This document shows, in pieces, positions 22,872-29,994 of a stretch of DNA of 34,349 nt. The DNA comes from Gammaproteobacteria bacterium (lineage in GTDB: Bacteria > Pseudomonadota > Gammaproteobacteria > Pseudomonadales > PIVM01): assembly GCA_003353945.1 (NCBI GenBank), contig PIVM01000047.1:1-34349 (forward strand), given 5' to 3'. The notes beneath the pieces are model-generated. The model was not told the DNA's origin. It saw nothing but the letters and a program-made list of their open reading frames with translations, and searched no databases. The first letter of the stretch is position 1; each line of letters starts with the position of its first letter. The translations under genes were made by a program, and so were the position numbers.

Positions 22872-23879
22872 CTAACCTATCAACGCTACCGACCTTTCCA
22901 AAACCCAGTAAGCAGAGATGCCGCCAATAAAATAGGACGCCAGGCGATAAGTCAGCTGGTGTCGTGTGGCCCCTGTTGTAAACCAAGCCAGTTGCAAAAG
23001 TTTCAATACCGCTAATCCTGCAGCGATAATCGCGATTTGCCCCAATTCAATGCCGATGTTAAAGGCTAGCAAGGCAGAGGGGATTTCATCGGCTGGCAGC
23101 CCTGTTTCTGCCAGTGCGCTGGCAAAACCTAAACCATGCAATAGACCAAATGCCAGGGGCAGTGCCCAGAAGTGTTTTTCAACGGCAGACAGCGCTTCTT
23201 TTCGTCGTGTGATTTCCAAAGCCAGAAATACAATGCTACCCGCTATTGCCAGTTCGATCAGAGCTATCGGCAGAATAAGAACCTTAAGTGTTGACAGAGC
23301 CAGCGTGATGCTGTGACCAACGGTGAAAAAGGTGACACTCCAAAGTAGGATTTTCAGGTTTCGGATCAATAATAACAAGGCTAGAACGAATAATACGTGA
23401 TCGTAGCCGAATACCAGGTGCTCAATGCCTAGTTGCACATATTCGCGCATGACTTGCCAGAGGGTCATTTTGTCCGGGATGACAAAGCTTGGGTGAGCGC
23501 TACTTAGTAAGTGGCTGACAACAGAGCCGTCAAAACGTTTATAACGCAGCAATACAGTATTAATATTGTTGTCGCCGATGTTGTGAATGCCAACCGACTG
23601 GCCGATCAATCCGATGCTGCCACAGTCAATGATGCCCTGGGTGCTAACGGATTTTTCCTGTACTGAAAACTCTGGAATGTCAGGTAATACACAGTGTGAT
23701 GGCAGTCTTGGGGACAGGGGCGCCCCCTTGCGTTTTTTACTGGTTTTCCAGAAAAAATGCAGACCGTTTTGTGTTTCTTCAAACGATAACAGACTGGGTG
23801 CCAGTGGATGCGCCTGAGTTAATACAGAAAAGCAGCAGCTTAAATAAATACAGCACAGAGCGATAAGTCTTACAACCAT
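22872..23879 (-). CDS. HupE/UreJ-family membrane protein
   Basis: A 335-residue membrane protein with an N-terminal signal (about 1-23), an extracytoplasmic domain of about 130 residues, then six or seven helices from about residue 150. The helices carry the family's histidine motifs GIEHLVFGYDHVLF, FTVGHSITL and GLLHGLGFASAL. HupE/UreJ proteins are linked to nickel or cobalt uptake, but many members of this longer class (HupE/UreJ_2) lie far from hydrogenase or urease genes, as here, so the substrate is unknown. The start overlaps the end of the parvulin-like gene by 10 bases, showing tight coupling. The pairing of a parvulin with this family suggests the two proteins work together at the envelope. 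Confidence 0.88.
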   Translation of the reverse strand: MVVRLIALCCIYLSCCFSVLTQAHPLAPSLLSFEETQNGLHFFWKTSKKRKGAPLSPRLPSHCVLPDIPEFSVQEKSVSTQGIIDCGSIGLIGQSVGIHNIGDNNINTVLLRYKRFDGSVVSHLLSSAHPSFVIPDKMTLWQVMREYVQLGIEHLVFGYDHVLFVLALLLLIRNLKILLWSVTFFTVGHSITLALSTLKVLILPIALIELAIAGSIVFLALEITRRKEALSAVEKHFWALPLAFGLLHGLGFASALAETGLPADEIPSALLAFNIGIELGQIAIIAAGLAVLKLLQLAWFTTGATRHQLTYRLASYFIGGISAYWVLERSVALIG

Positions 23880-24847
23880 TTTTTCATCCAGTAATCGGTA
23901 AACTGGTTTGCTACAACTGTTTTTGTATCATCAATATAAACGGTGTAGGTTTCTCTTAAAGCATTGAGTTGTTTTTTGTAAGACGCCTCTTTTTCTTCTT
24001 CTATCCAGCCAATAAATGCTCTGTTATAGACTTGATCCAGAGAGTGCATCTTTGCAGGGTGATGTTCGATTACTTTGACGAAATGCCAACCGTGAATACT
24101 TTGGATCGGACCTTGCCATTGTTGTGCTTGAAACGTCGTAATAGCGCGGGCAAATGACGTGCCGAAAAGCTCGATAATTTTTTGTTTTGTAGTTGATTTG
24201 TTAATGGCAGGCAGTAATGAACTGTCGCCAGTTGGAATTTTGTTGGGCTTAGCGTCAAGCTCGATTTTGGCTTGTTTAAGTAACTGCTCAATGGTGTTTG
24301 TATGGCGCGCGGGATCAAAATAGACTTGTTCGAAATTCCAGCGTTCCCGGCTGGTATATTGGTTTGCATGTCGTTGCATGTGGGCCACTAATTCCTGATT
24401 AGTCGGTTTCTGCGTGGGCAGGCTTAACTCCTTAAGATGGTTGCGCGTTTTTTGTGTGATTCGACGACGTATTACCGGATCATAGATGTCCATCTTTAAT
24501 GACAATGCCTGCTCGAAGAGATCATTAGGGATGGCATTTGACTTTGTGTCCTCGGACAAATATCCCATATTCGTGAGCAGCCGGTTAATAATCACAGGGT
24601 CATGTTGTGCAAAGCCCAAGGTGATGCCGTGTTGGTAGAGAATTCCCTGCTCTACAAGGTGGTTGATCGAAGCAGACAATTCAGCATTGCTTGCCCTTTT
24701 GCCATACTGTGATCGCAGTCCTTTAAGCTGGGCCTCTGTCAAGGTTATGGTCAGTGTATTGCGATCAGATGTTTCGGAAATAAGTGCTACGAGGCCATAC
24801 AAAACCAGGCCAATCAGAAAAAAATGCAGCAAAGGTGATTTATACAT
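23870..24847 (-). CDS. Parvulin-type peptidyl-prolyl cis-trans isomerase, membrane-anchored
   Basis: About 325 residues. The N terminus is an uncleaved anchor (LLHFFLIGLVLYGLVALI). The periplasmic part has a SurA/PpiD-like helical region and a rotamase-like domain (about 165-275, with RERWNFEQVYFDP, FARAI, WQGPIQSIHGWHFVKV). Proteins of this type help fold envelope proteins. The open frame begins with TTG at 24850, directly followed by ATG at 24847. I prefer the ATG, which has GGGG about 11 bases upstream. It lies 30 bases after the ABC ATPase stop and overlaps the HupE-like gene by 10 bases. Confidence 0.85.
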   Translation of the reverse strand: MYKSPLLHFFLIGLVLYGLVALISETSDRNTLTITLTEAQLKGLRSQYGKRASNAELSASINHLVEQGILYQHGITLGFAQHDPVIINRLLTNMGYLSEDTKSNAIPNDLFEQALSLKMDIYDPVIRRRITQKTRNHLKELSLPTQKPTNQELVAHMQRHANQYTSRERWNFEQVYFDPARHTNTIEQLLKQAKIELDAKPNKIPTGDSSLLPAINKSTTKQKIIELFGTSFARAITTFQAQQWQGPIQSIHGWHFVKVIEHHPAKMHSLDQVYNRAFIGWIEEEKEASYKKQLNALRETYTVYIDDTKTVVANQFTDYWMKKWL

Positions 24848-24880
24848 CAAATCAGAAGCCCCATTTTGTTTGGTGGTGCA

Positions 24881-25579
24881 TTATTTAGTGACAAACTCTT
24901 CGTAAGCTTTAATTACATCGCTTGGATCGCCTTGTTTCCTAATAAGACCGTGTTCAATCCATACAGCTTTATTGCACAGTTTCGTGATTGTTTTTGGATT
25001 GTGTGATACCAGAACTACCGTATCTCCTGAGAGAATTTTATCATGCATGACAGCTTCAGACTTAATCTTAAAACGGGCATCACCAACGGATAGAATCTCG
25101 TCAATAAGCAGTACATCTGTTTTTACCTGGGTGGCTACGGCAAACCCCAAGCGTTGTTTCATGCCTGTAGAATAGTTTTTAACAGGGTGGTCTATAAATT
25201 CTTCAAGTTCTGAAAAGGCGATAATATCGGGCATTTGCTCTATCATTTCCTCTTTGGTTTTACCCATGAGCATGCCGCTTAATATCGCATTATTTCTTCC
25301 GCTGACATTGTTGTCATAGCCAACGGTCAGCGAGAGTAATGCGGTTTGATAACCGTGATTGATCATTTCTCCTTTATCTGGTTTGATTATTCCATTGAGT
25401 AGACGAAGCAGGGTGCTTTTACCTACGCCATTTCTACCAATCACACCGAGAGAGTCACCGTGGTTTAGCTCAAAAGAGATATCCTTTAATGCTTCATGCA
25501 CTGAGCGTTGTCGAAAGATAGGGAGACCGCTTTTGTAGATAACGCTAACATTTTTCAGGGTTATTACTGTATCACTCAT
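24881..25579 (-). CDS. ABC transporter ATP-binding protein, polysaccharide export (Wzt/KpsT type)
   Basis: A 232-residue ATPase. Walker A is GRNGVGKST (48-56), the signature is YSTGMKQRLGFA (about 136-147), Walker B is DVLLIDEILSVGD (about 155-167), and the H-loop is VLVSHN. It belongs to the subfamily that powers export of O-antigen, capsule or teichoic-acid chains through an ABC-2 permease. It lacks the C-terminal carbohydrate-binding extension of the long Wzt proteins and so resembles KpsT or the short form. It overlaps the permease gene by 4 bases (ATGA). No glycosyltransferases are in the window, so the exported glycan is unknown. Confidence 0.93.
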   Translation of the reverse strand: MSDTVITLKNVSVIYKSGLPIFRQRSVHEALKDISFELNHGDSLGVIGRNGVGKSTLLRLLNGIIKPDKGEMINHGYQTALLSLTVGYDNNVSGRNNAILSGMLMGKTKEEMIEQMPDIIAFSELEEFIDHPVKNYSTGMKQRLGFAVATQVKTDVLLIDEILSVGDARFKIKSEAVMHDKILSGDTVVLVSHNPKTITKLCNKAVWIEHGLIRKQGDPSDVIKAYEEFVTK

Positions 25580-26352
25580 TTTTGCATTAACACTCTGGCA
25601 TAAATAGGGTCCATTTTATTCATCAATAGCGTGCTAAGAACAACGCCAATAAATGAACCGAAAGCGAATATGCCAAGTGTTCCAAATTGGGGCCATTGTT
25701 GATGCATTAAAATATCGCGGTAGGCGTCAATAATCATCACCATGGGATTGAATGCAAAGTAAATTTGATATTGCTCGGGTAGCCGCTCAATGGAGTACAA
25801 AATGCCGGAAAGATACATCGCTACGCGCAATAGATTGCTGATAATAATCTGCATATCGGGAACGAACGGAATGACGGCGGCTACCGTATTGGCGATGGTG
25901 ACATTAAAGAGGTGTTGGGTCAGTAATACCAGCGGAAGGGCAAGGTAGCTTGCAGTTGGAGGAAATCCATAAGCCCATAAAAAAATAAGCAGGAGTAGAA
26001 AAACGATCAGGAACTTGAACGCATCCATGACGACATTAATACTGGGCAGTATAATCTTTGGAAAATTAAGTTGTGAAATGAGAGGTAAATTGTTGTTGAT
26101 GGAGTTTCCACAATGGCTGACAGTGTTTGCAAACCACTGCCATGTGACCAGGCCAATCAAGAGGAACGGAATATAGTCCTCGGTGCCGCGCTGAAAAATG
26201 ACACCAAAAACTAGGTAATAGATTCCCATTGAAATGATGGGTTCAAAAATCCACCATAGAAAGCTGAGATAGGTCTTGGATGCTTCCGATCGAAGGTGCA
26301 CTTGAGCTTTGAAAAAAATGACATCTCGGTAGCGTTTTGATACTAAAAACAA
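25576..26352 (-). CDS. ABC-2 permease, polysaccharide export (Wzm/KpsM type)
   Basis: A 258-residue inner-membrane permease with about six helices. It has the typical cytoplasmic entrance RYRDVIFFKAQVHLRSEASKTYLSFLWWIFEPI. It is the membrane partner of the downstream ATPase. The start is TTG at 26352: an in-frame TAA lies two codons upstream and GAGGT (26358-26362) is correctly spaced, so no ATG start is available without a large truncation. It is the first gene of a run that continues through the ATPase, the parvulin and the HupE-like gene. Confidence 0.92.
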   Translation of the reverse strand: MFLVSKRYRDVIFFKAQVHLRSEASKTYLSFLWWIFEPIISMGIYYLVFGVIFQRGTEDYIPFLLIGLVTWQWFANTVSHCGNSINNNLPLISQLNFPKIILPSINVVMDAFKFLIVFLLLLIFLWAYGFPPTASYLALPLVLLTQHLFNVTIANTVAAVIPFVPDMQIIISNLLRVAMYLSGILYSIERLPEQYQIYFAFNPMVMIIDAYRDILMHQQWPQFGTLGIFAFGSFIGVVLSTLLMNKMDPIYARVLMQK

Positions 26353-26357
26353 AATTT

Positions 26358-26362
26358 ACCTC
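26358..26362 (-). promoter_or_regulatory. Ribosome binding site deciding the TTG start of the permease
   Basis: GAGGT on the minus strand lies five bases before TTG. A stop codon in the same frame sits between them, so the start cannot lie further upstream. Confidence 0.6.
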
Positions 26363-26761
26363 ATATAGAACTTTTACGTTTCTTACTAGTCGACCCATTT
26401 GCTTGATTGTACTGCCAATACTCAATGTCGTCGTCTCGTAATGTCACTGTCTCATGGTCTAAGCAGATGCATTGGAGTACGTAATAATTACAATAAAAGT
26501 TTTCTGGCAGCATTAATTAAACTAGTACCAATATAGCTTGGATTGACCATTTGAATATGCCCGTATTGAGAAACAATATTATTGCTTGTCTATCTGATCC
26601 TTATATTGAAAAGCCTTAGTTATCCATGCGATGCAATTTAACATTACATGACGAGTCTTTGGATACAGAGAAGCCTGTTTCTAATGAGGCGTGGGAATTA
26701 TACCCGTTCTCAAGCGAAAGAGAAGATGCTGACACGTACTGCGCGACATAAACAAGAGGTT

Positions 26762-26845
26762 TGGTACAGTGGGCGGACTCGAACCGCCACTCCCGTGAAG
26801 GAACCGGATTTTGAATCCTTCTCGTATAATCATTTCTCCACGTTG
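26762..26845 (-). tRNA. Degenerate tRNA-Leu(CAA)-like sequence, probably a pseudogene
   Basis: On the minus strand, GGCGG-TTCGAGT-CCGCC is a perfect T arm followed by CACTGTA and CCA. Upstream are a long class II variable region and an anticodon arm GGATTCAAAATCC with anticodon CAA at 26811-26813. The 5' half is poor: the D loop lacks the GG pair, the top two anticodon-stem pairs mismatch, and the acceptor 5' strand pairs at only about four of seven positions. The acceptor appears one base short before CCA. It is either a decayed tRNA-Leu or a tRNA 3' fragment left by integration of mobile DNA. The 5' boundary is approximate. Confidence 0.5.
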
Positions 26846-27270
26846 AATAACGTGCCTTGAAGTAGATTAAAGCTCTCTATGTTGTTGATAAAAATGGCTT
26901 TAACTCTATATTCTGGGCTCTTCTCCGCTTTAGTGAGTGAGCTCATGCATCTAAATAGAACATAGATAGTTCTTTTTCTTTCACGGGCGTGGGATTCATG
27001 CGTCTAGCGTCCAATGGTTTATCGACACGATAAACTATCGAGGAAAGTCTACACGGATTTACTTTTCATTATGGTGAGAAAGAAATCCAAGGTGCATTAT
27101 CAGTATCCCTGAAGGGGCTAACACTCTAAACCAGTTGATAGGCCAGAGCGCATTATTATTTACAGCGTAATTGTTGGCTCGTTATTGTCATCTACTGCCC
27201 CAGACTGATCCAGTGGTAATTGGTCGAACATTGAGCGAAGTCTGGACGTTGTAGAGTTTATAAGCCATAA

Positions 27271-27320
27271 TGTCTTATATTATATGCAATACAGCCTTTA
27301 AACGTTCAATACATAAGACA
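27271..27320. promoter_or_regulatory. Candidate HipB operator upstream of hipBA
   Basis: TGTCTTAT (27271-27278) and ATAAGACA (27313-27320) form a perfect 8-bp inverted repeat with centres 42 bases apart, ending 4 bases before the hipB ATG and spanning the expected promoter. HipB-type antitoxins repress their own operons through such inverted sites. Confidence 0.45.
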
Positions 27321-27324
27321 GATT

Positions 27325-27660
27325 ATGAAAACACAAGCGATCAGTACGCTGCCGAGAGCAGCCCGGCAGGCCCTTATCAAACTGGGTGAGGACATTGCTG
27401 TTGCACGTAAAAAACGCCGTATCTCGACCGTCTCGATGGCGGAGCGCGCATTCATCAGCCGAGGCACGCTCTACAAGGTCGAAAAGGGTGAGCCGTCGGT
27501 TTCAATGGGTATCTATGCGACGGTGCTCTCTCTCCTGGGTCTGATCGAAGGTCTTGGAGACGTGGCTGATCGTGGTACCGATACCTTGGGTCTGGATATT
27601 GACGAAGATCGGCTGCCCAAAAAAGTACAGCCGCATAGACGCAAGAAGGTGAGTTCATGA
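27325..27660 (+). CDS. hipB: HipB-like antitoxin, XRE-family regulator
   Basis: A 111-residue DNA-binding protein with a helix-turn-helix at about 18-72 (KLGEDIAVARKKRR, MAERAFISRGTLYKVEKGEPSVSMG) and a basic tail. In hipBA pairs this protein binds and neutralises the kinase HipA and represses the operon. Its last four bases overlap the hipA start (ATGA), the usual coupled antitoxin-toxin order. G+C and GC-rich third positions rise visibly from here compared with the AT-rich genes to the left, in keeping with acquisition by transfer. No strong Shine-Dalgarno is seen. Confidence 0.88.
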   Translation: MKTQAISTLPRAARQALIKLGEDIAVARKKRRISTVSMAERAFISRGTLYKVEKGEPSVSMGIYATVLSLLGLIEGLGDVADRGTDTLGLDIDEDRLPKKVQPHRRKKVSS

Positions 27661-28880
27661 CGGATACTATCGAAATATATATTGAACATGCCGGTGAAAC
27701 ACATTGGGTTGGTCGGTATCGTTATGTCGCCAAGCGTCGTGGTCAGAGCTCCGTCTTTGAATACGTAGACGAATGGCTCGATAATCCAGATGCTTTTGCC
27801 CTCGATCCGGCCAATCTGCCCCTGGACGGCGGGCAGATTTACACCACGTCAGACAAGTCAGCCCTCCCTGGAGCGCTACGAGATACTGCGCCTGATCGTT
27901 GGGGGCAGCAACTGATCAAACGTGCCTTTCGCAAAGCCGGTGAATCACGCGTCCTGTCAGAAATCGACTACCTCTTGGCGATCACAGATCAAACCCGAAT
28001 TGGCGCATTACGTTATAAGCGTGAAAATGAAGACACATTCGATCATGACATTGGGCAATACCGTATCCCACCGCTGATCCAGCTACCGGCCCTTATGAAT
28101 GCAGCCGATGCCGTTCAGACCAATACGGAAACGGCGGAAGATTTAAAGCTGCTTTTGAATGAAGGCTCGCCGCTCGGTGGCGCACGTCCAAAATCGGCTG
28201 TGGTAGACAATGATGGCACACTGGCCATCGCCAAGTTTCCCAAGCCGGATGATGACCGCAGCATCCCGCATGGAGAAGTCCTGGCAATGAAGCTCGCCGC
28301 CAAGGCTGGATTGAATGTTTCTGCGGCGAGGCTGCAGGACGTGGCCGGTCGGCCAGTGGCCTTGATCACGCGCTTTGACCGACGGGACGGGCACCGCATC
28401 CCCTTTTTGTCGACGATGAGCTTGTTGGGTTTTAATGACGGCGACGAGGCGACCTATACCGACATTGCCGAGTGTATACGCATGTACTCAAGCGAGCCAA
28501 CGGCGGATTTGCACGAACTTTGGCGGCGGATCGTCTTTGGCGTGTTGATCGGCAATCTTGATGATCATTTGCGTAATCATGGATTCTTGTATGACAAGGA
28601 CGACAAATGGCGGCTGTCACCGGCCTATGATTTGAATCCCGTGCCGTTGGAGGAGAAGGCGCGCGAACTCACCACCTGGATATCAGAAGAAGGGCCGGAC
28701 GCAGACCTCGATATCGCTCACAGAGCAGCACCGTTTTTCGCGCTGAAGGAAGACCGGGCTGAAGCCATCATCATTGAGGTCTCTGCTGCCCTGAAAGGGT
28801 GGCAGAACACTGCCCGCCAAATGGGCATGAGCGCAGCGGATATTGCCATCTACGCCACTGCGATTCAAAGTGATGCATAG
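27657..28880 (+). CDS. hipA: HipA-like serine/threonine kinase toxin
   Basis: A 407-residue HipA-family kinase. It has an N-terminal subdomain (EYVDEWLDNPDAFALDPANLP region), a Gly-rich loop with SPLGGARPKSAV, and nucleotide-binding residues in LAIAKFPK and EVLAMKLAAKAG. The catalytic loop is GNLDDHLRNHGFLY and the metal-binding stretch is LSPAYDLNPVP. E. coli HipA phosphorylates GltX and induces growth arrest and persistence, but targets vary among homologues, so the target here is unknown. Length and key motifs look complete, so the toxin is probably active. Higher G+C than the left half of the window supports transfer. Confidence 0.92.
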   Translation: MTDTIEIYIEHAGETHWVGRYRYVAKRRGQSSVFEYVDEWLDNPDAFALDPANLPLDGGQIYTTSDKSALPGALRDTAPDRWGQQLIKRAFRKAGESRVLSEIDYLLAITDQTRIGALRYKRENEDTFDHDIGQYRIPPLIQLPALMNAADAVQTNTETAEDLKLLLNEGSPLGGARPKSAVVDNDGTLAIAKFPKPDDDRSIPHGEVLAMKLAAKAGLNVSAARLQDVAGRPVALITRFDRRDGHRIPFLSTMSLLGFNDGDEATYTDIAECIRMYSSEPTADLHELWRRIVFGVLIGNLDDHLRNHGFLYDKDDKWRLSPAYDLNPVPLEEKARELTTWISEEGPDADLDIAHRAAPFFALKEDRAEAIIIEVSAALKGWQNTARQMGMSAADIAIYATAIQSDA

Positions 28881-28919
28881 AAAAGAGGGTGGATACCGTA
28901 CTTGCATTGTTGATGGTTA

Positions 28920-28956
28920 GCCCCTCGTCACTGCAAAAAATGCAGTGACGAGGGGC
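28920..28956. repeat. Perfect 16-bp inverted repeat (possible terminator of hipBA)
   Basis: GCCCCTCGTCACTGCA (28920-28935), a loop of five A (28936-28940), then TGCAGTGACGAGGGGC (28941-28956). The stem is perfect over 16 bp and would be very stable in RNA. Neither side has a T run, so it is not a textbook intrinsic terminator. It lies 39 bases after the hipA stop. Confidence 0.8.
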
Positions 28957-29569
28957 GTGAAGCTAGCCGGATACTGGCTCAGAGAATCTTTCCTGACGGT
29001 ACGAACGCAGTATGTGGGTCTTTTTTTTAAGGTTTGCGATAATGCAATCTCCAAGTGTCGCTATTGCACTCTCAATAACACCCGGCTCGAAAGAGCCACC
29101 CAAAGCCGTTCGCGCATCGCGTGAACACCCCTTTAACCAGCAACAGGAGGAATGCCTATAAGAAATATCAATACTGTCTAAAGCGCTAAGACTAAGCATC
29201 GTCGTATTCCACCGAGGATTGACGCTGTTGGTTGTGCCGTTATTCAGGTTTTTGTGGGAGTGGTGTCCCGTGACTGTAGCGCACAACTTTAGCGTCATAA
29301 TATTTACCAAATTAAAATCGGACGATTTTGGCAAAAAATCTGCTGTATTTCCACATTTCCATCATACGACAAATCCGGTCGGTCAAACTAAAATCATACC
29401 TTTTGCCAAACAGCATCATATATTTCCCCAATTTATGATCGCCTTGGCACTGACGGCCTTGATCGGTCGCATTCCTGTACAGGGCCAAACTCCCGATCCC
29501 TATCCCATTAACCCAACTTCGTGACCACAAAAAACAAAACCCCATCATTTCAATAGGTTAGAAAATTAG

Positions 29570-29821
29570 CTAGCCGCCAGTTGGCACTACAGATTTTGTT
29601 TTTGCATTTTCAATGCTCATTTTTCGGTTGCCAATCGGGTCGCCGGCAATGCCCAGCGCCTCATAAATCCGCTGCTGATGGGCTTCTGCCCGCGAGGTCA
29701 TTCGCAGGTGGATTTGCTCTTCCTCCTGCGTTCTCATCGACAACGTTACTCGGTTGTACCTGCGTTCCTCGTAGAGCCGGAAAGAATGACTAAGCGTTCG
29801 ATTTTCACCAGCGGTGTTCAA
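29570..29821 (-). CDS. Possible small or truncated protein, unknown
   Basis: 83 residues from a TTG; the open frame continues upstream to a stop near 29890. The sequence is rich in Arg/Glu with helical character (MRTQEEEQIHLRMTSRAEAH), unlike random translation, so it could be the C-terminal remnant of a larger gene. I recognise no family. An internal ATG at the MRTQEE segment is another possible start. Confidence 0.25.
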   Translation of the reverse strand: MNTAGENRTLSHSFRLYEERRYNRVTLSMRTQEEEQIHLRMTSRAEAHQQRIYEALGIAGDPIGNRKMSIENAKTKSVVPTGG

Positions 29822-29916
29822 TATTTGGCTAATCGGGTATTAAATTGGGCTCCATTTGTGTGAAATTCGATACGTCTAAGCTAAATCCCCCTGATATGTT
29901 TATATTTCTGGAAAAA

Positions 29917-29943
29917 ATCGACATGAGTTGTTGACGTGTCGAT
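29917..29943. promoter_or_regulatory. Operator copy 1 upstream of fic
   Basis: ATCGACAT (29917-29924), 11 bases, then GTGTCGAT (29936-29943): an inverted pair with half-site centres 19 bases apart. It overlaps the -35 TTGACG of the candidate fic promoter. Confidence 0.6.
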
Positions 29944-29959
29944 GATATCGACATATGCT
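29931..29959 (+). promoter_or_regulatory. Candidate fic promoter
   Basis: TTGACG (29931-29936), a 17-base spacer, then TATGCT (29954-29959). It matches 5 of 6 and 4 of 6 consensus positions at ideal spacing and lies inside the two operator copies. A transcript would start near 29966, about 30 bases before the ATG. Confidence 0.5.
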
Positions 29960-29973
29960 GCAAAAATGTCGAT
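29947..29973. promoter_or_regulatory. Operator copy 2 upstream of fic
   Basis: ATCGACAT (29947-29954), 11 bases, then ATGTCGAT (29966-29973). The half-sites and 19-base spacing are the same as in copy 1, whose centre lies 30 bases upstream, about three helical turns. This copy overlaps the -10 element and the expected transcript start. Confidence 0.6.
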
Positions 29974-29994
29974 AAAAGTAATTATTTTAAACAT

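Larger units (their letters stand above)
26353..27324. other. Long intergenic stretch at a probable island edge
   Basis: This stretch of about 970 bases between the polysaccharide ABC operon and hipB has no convincing protein gene. The open frame at 26648-26860 (+) overlaps the tRNA-like sequence on the opposite strand and looks accidental. The region holds the degraded tRNA-Leu-like element (26762-26845), a 7-bp inverted repeat CCAGACT/AGTCTGG (27200-27206 and 27239-27245), and the hipB operator candidate. I see no integrase gene. Confidence 0.5.
28881..29994. other. Kilobase of apparently decayed DNA between hipA and fic
   Basis: About 1.1 kb without a gene I can name. It holds a perfect inverted repeat (28920-28956), several mutually overlapping short frames on both strands (28963-29334 minus, 29219-29524 plus, 29312-29548 minus) with no recognisable domain, a possible small gene at 29570-29821 minus, and the fic promoter/operator. 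The overlapping short frames suggest remnants of disrupted genes, but I recognise no source. Confidence 0.4.

Noticed and set aside
26648-26860. Plus-strand frame of 70 codons
   Set aside because: It runs through the tRNA-Leu-like sequence on the opposite strand and has no protein-like features.
28963-29548. Overlapping short frames on both strands (28963-29334 minus, 29219-29524 plus, 29312-29548 minus)
   Set aside because: They overlap each other, show no recognisable domain or ribosome binding site, and are better described as decayed or non-coding DNA.
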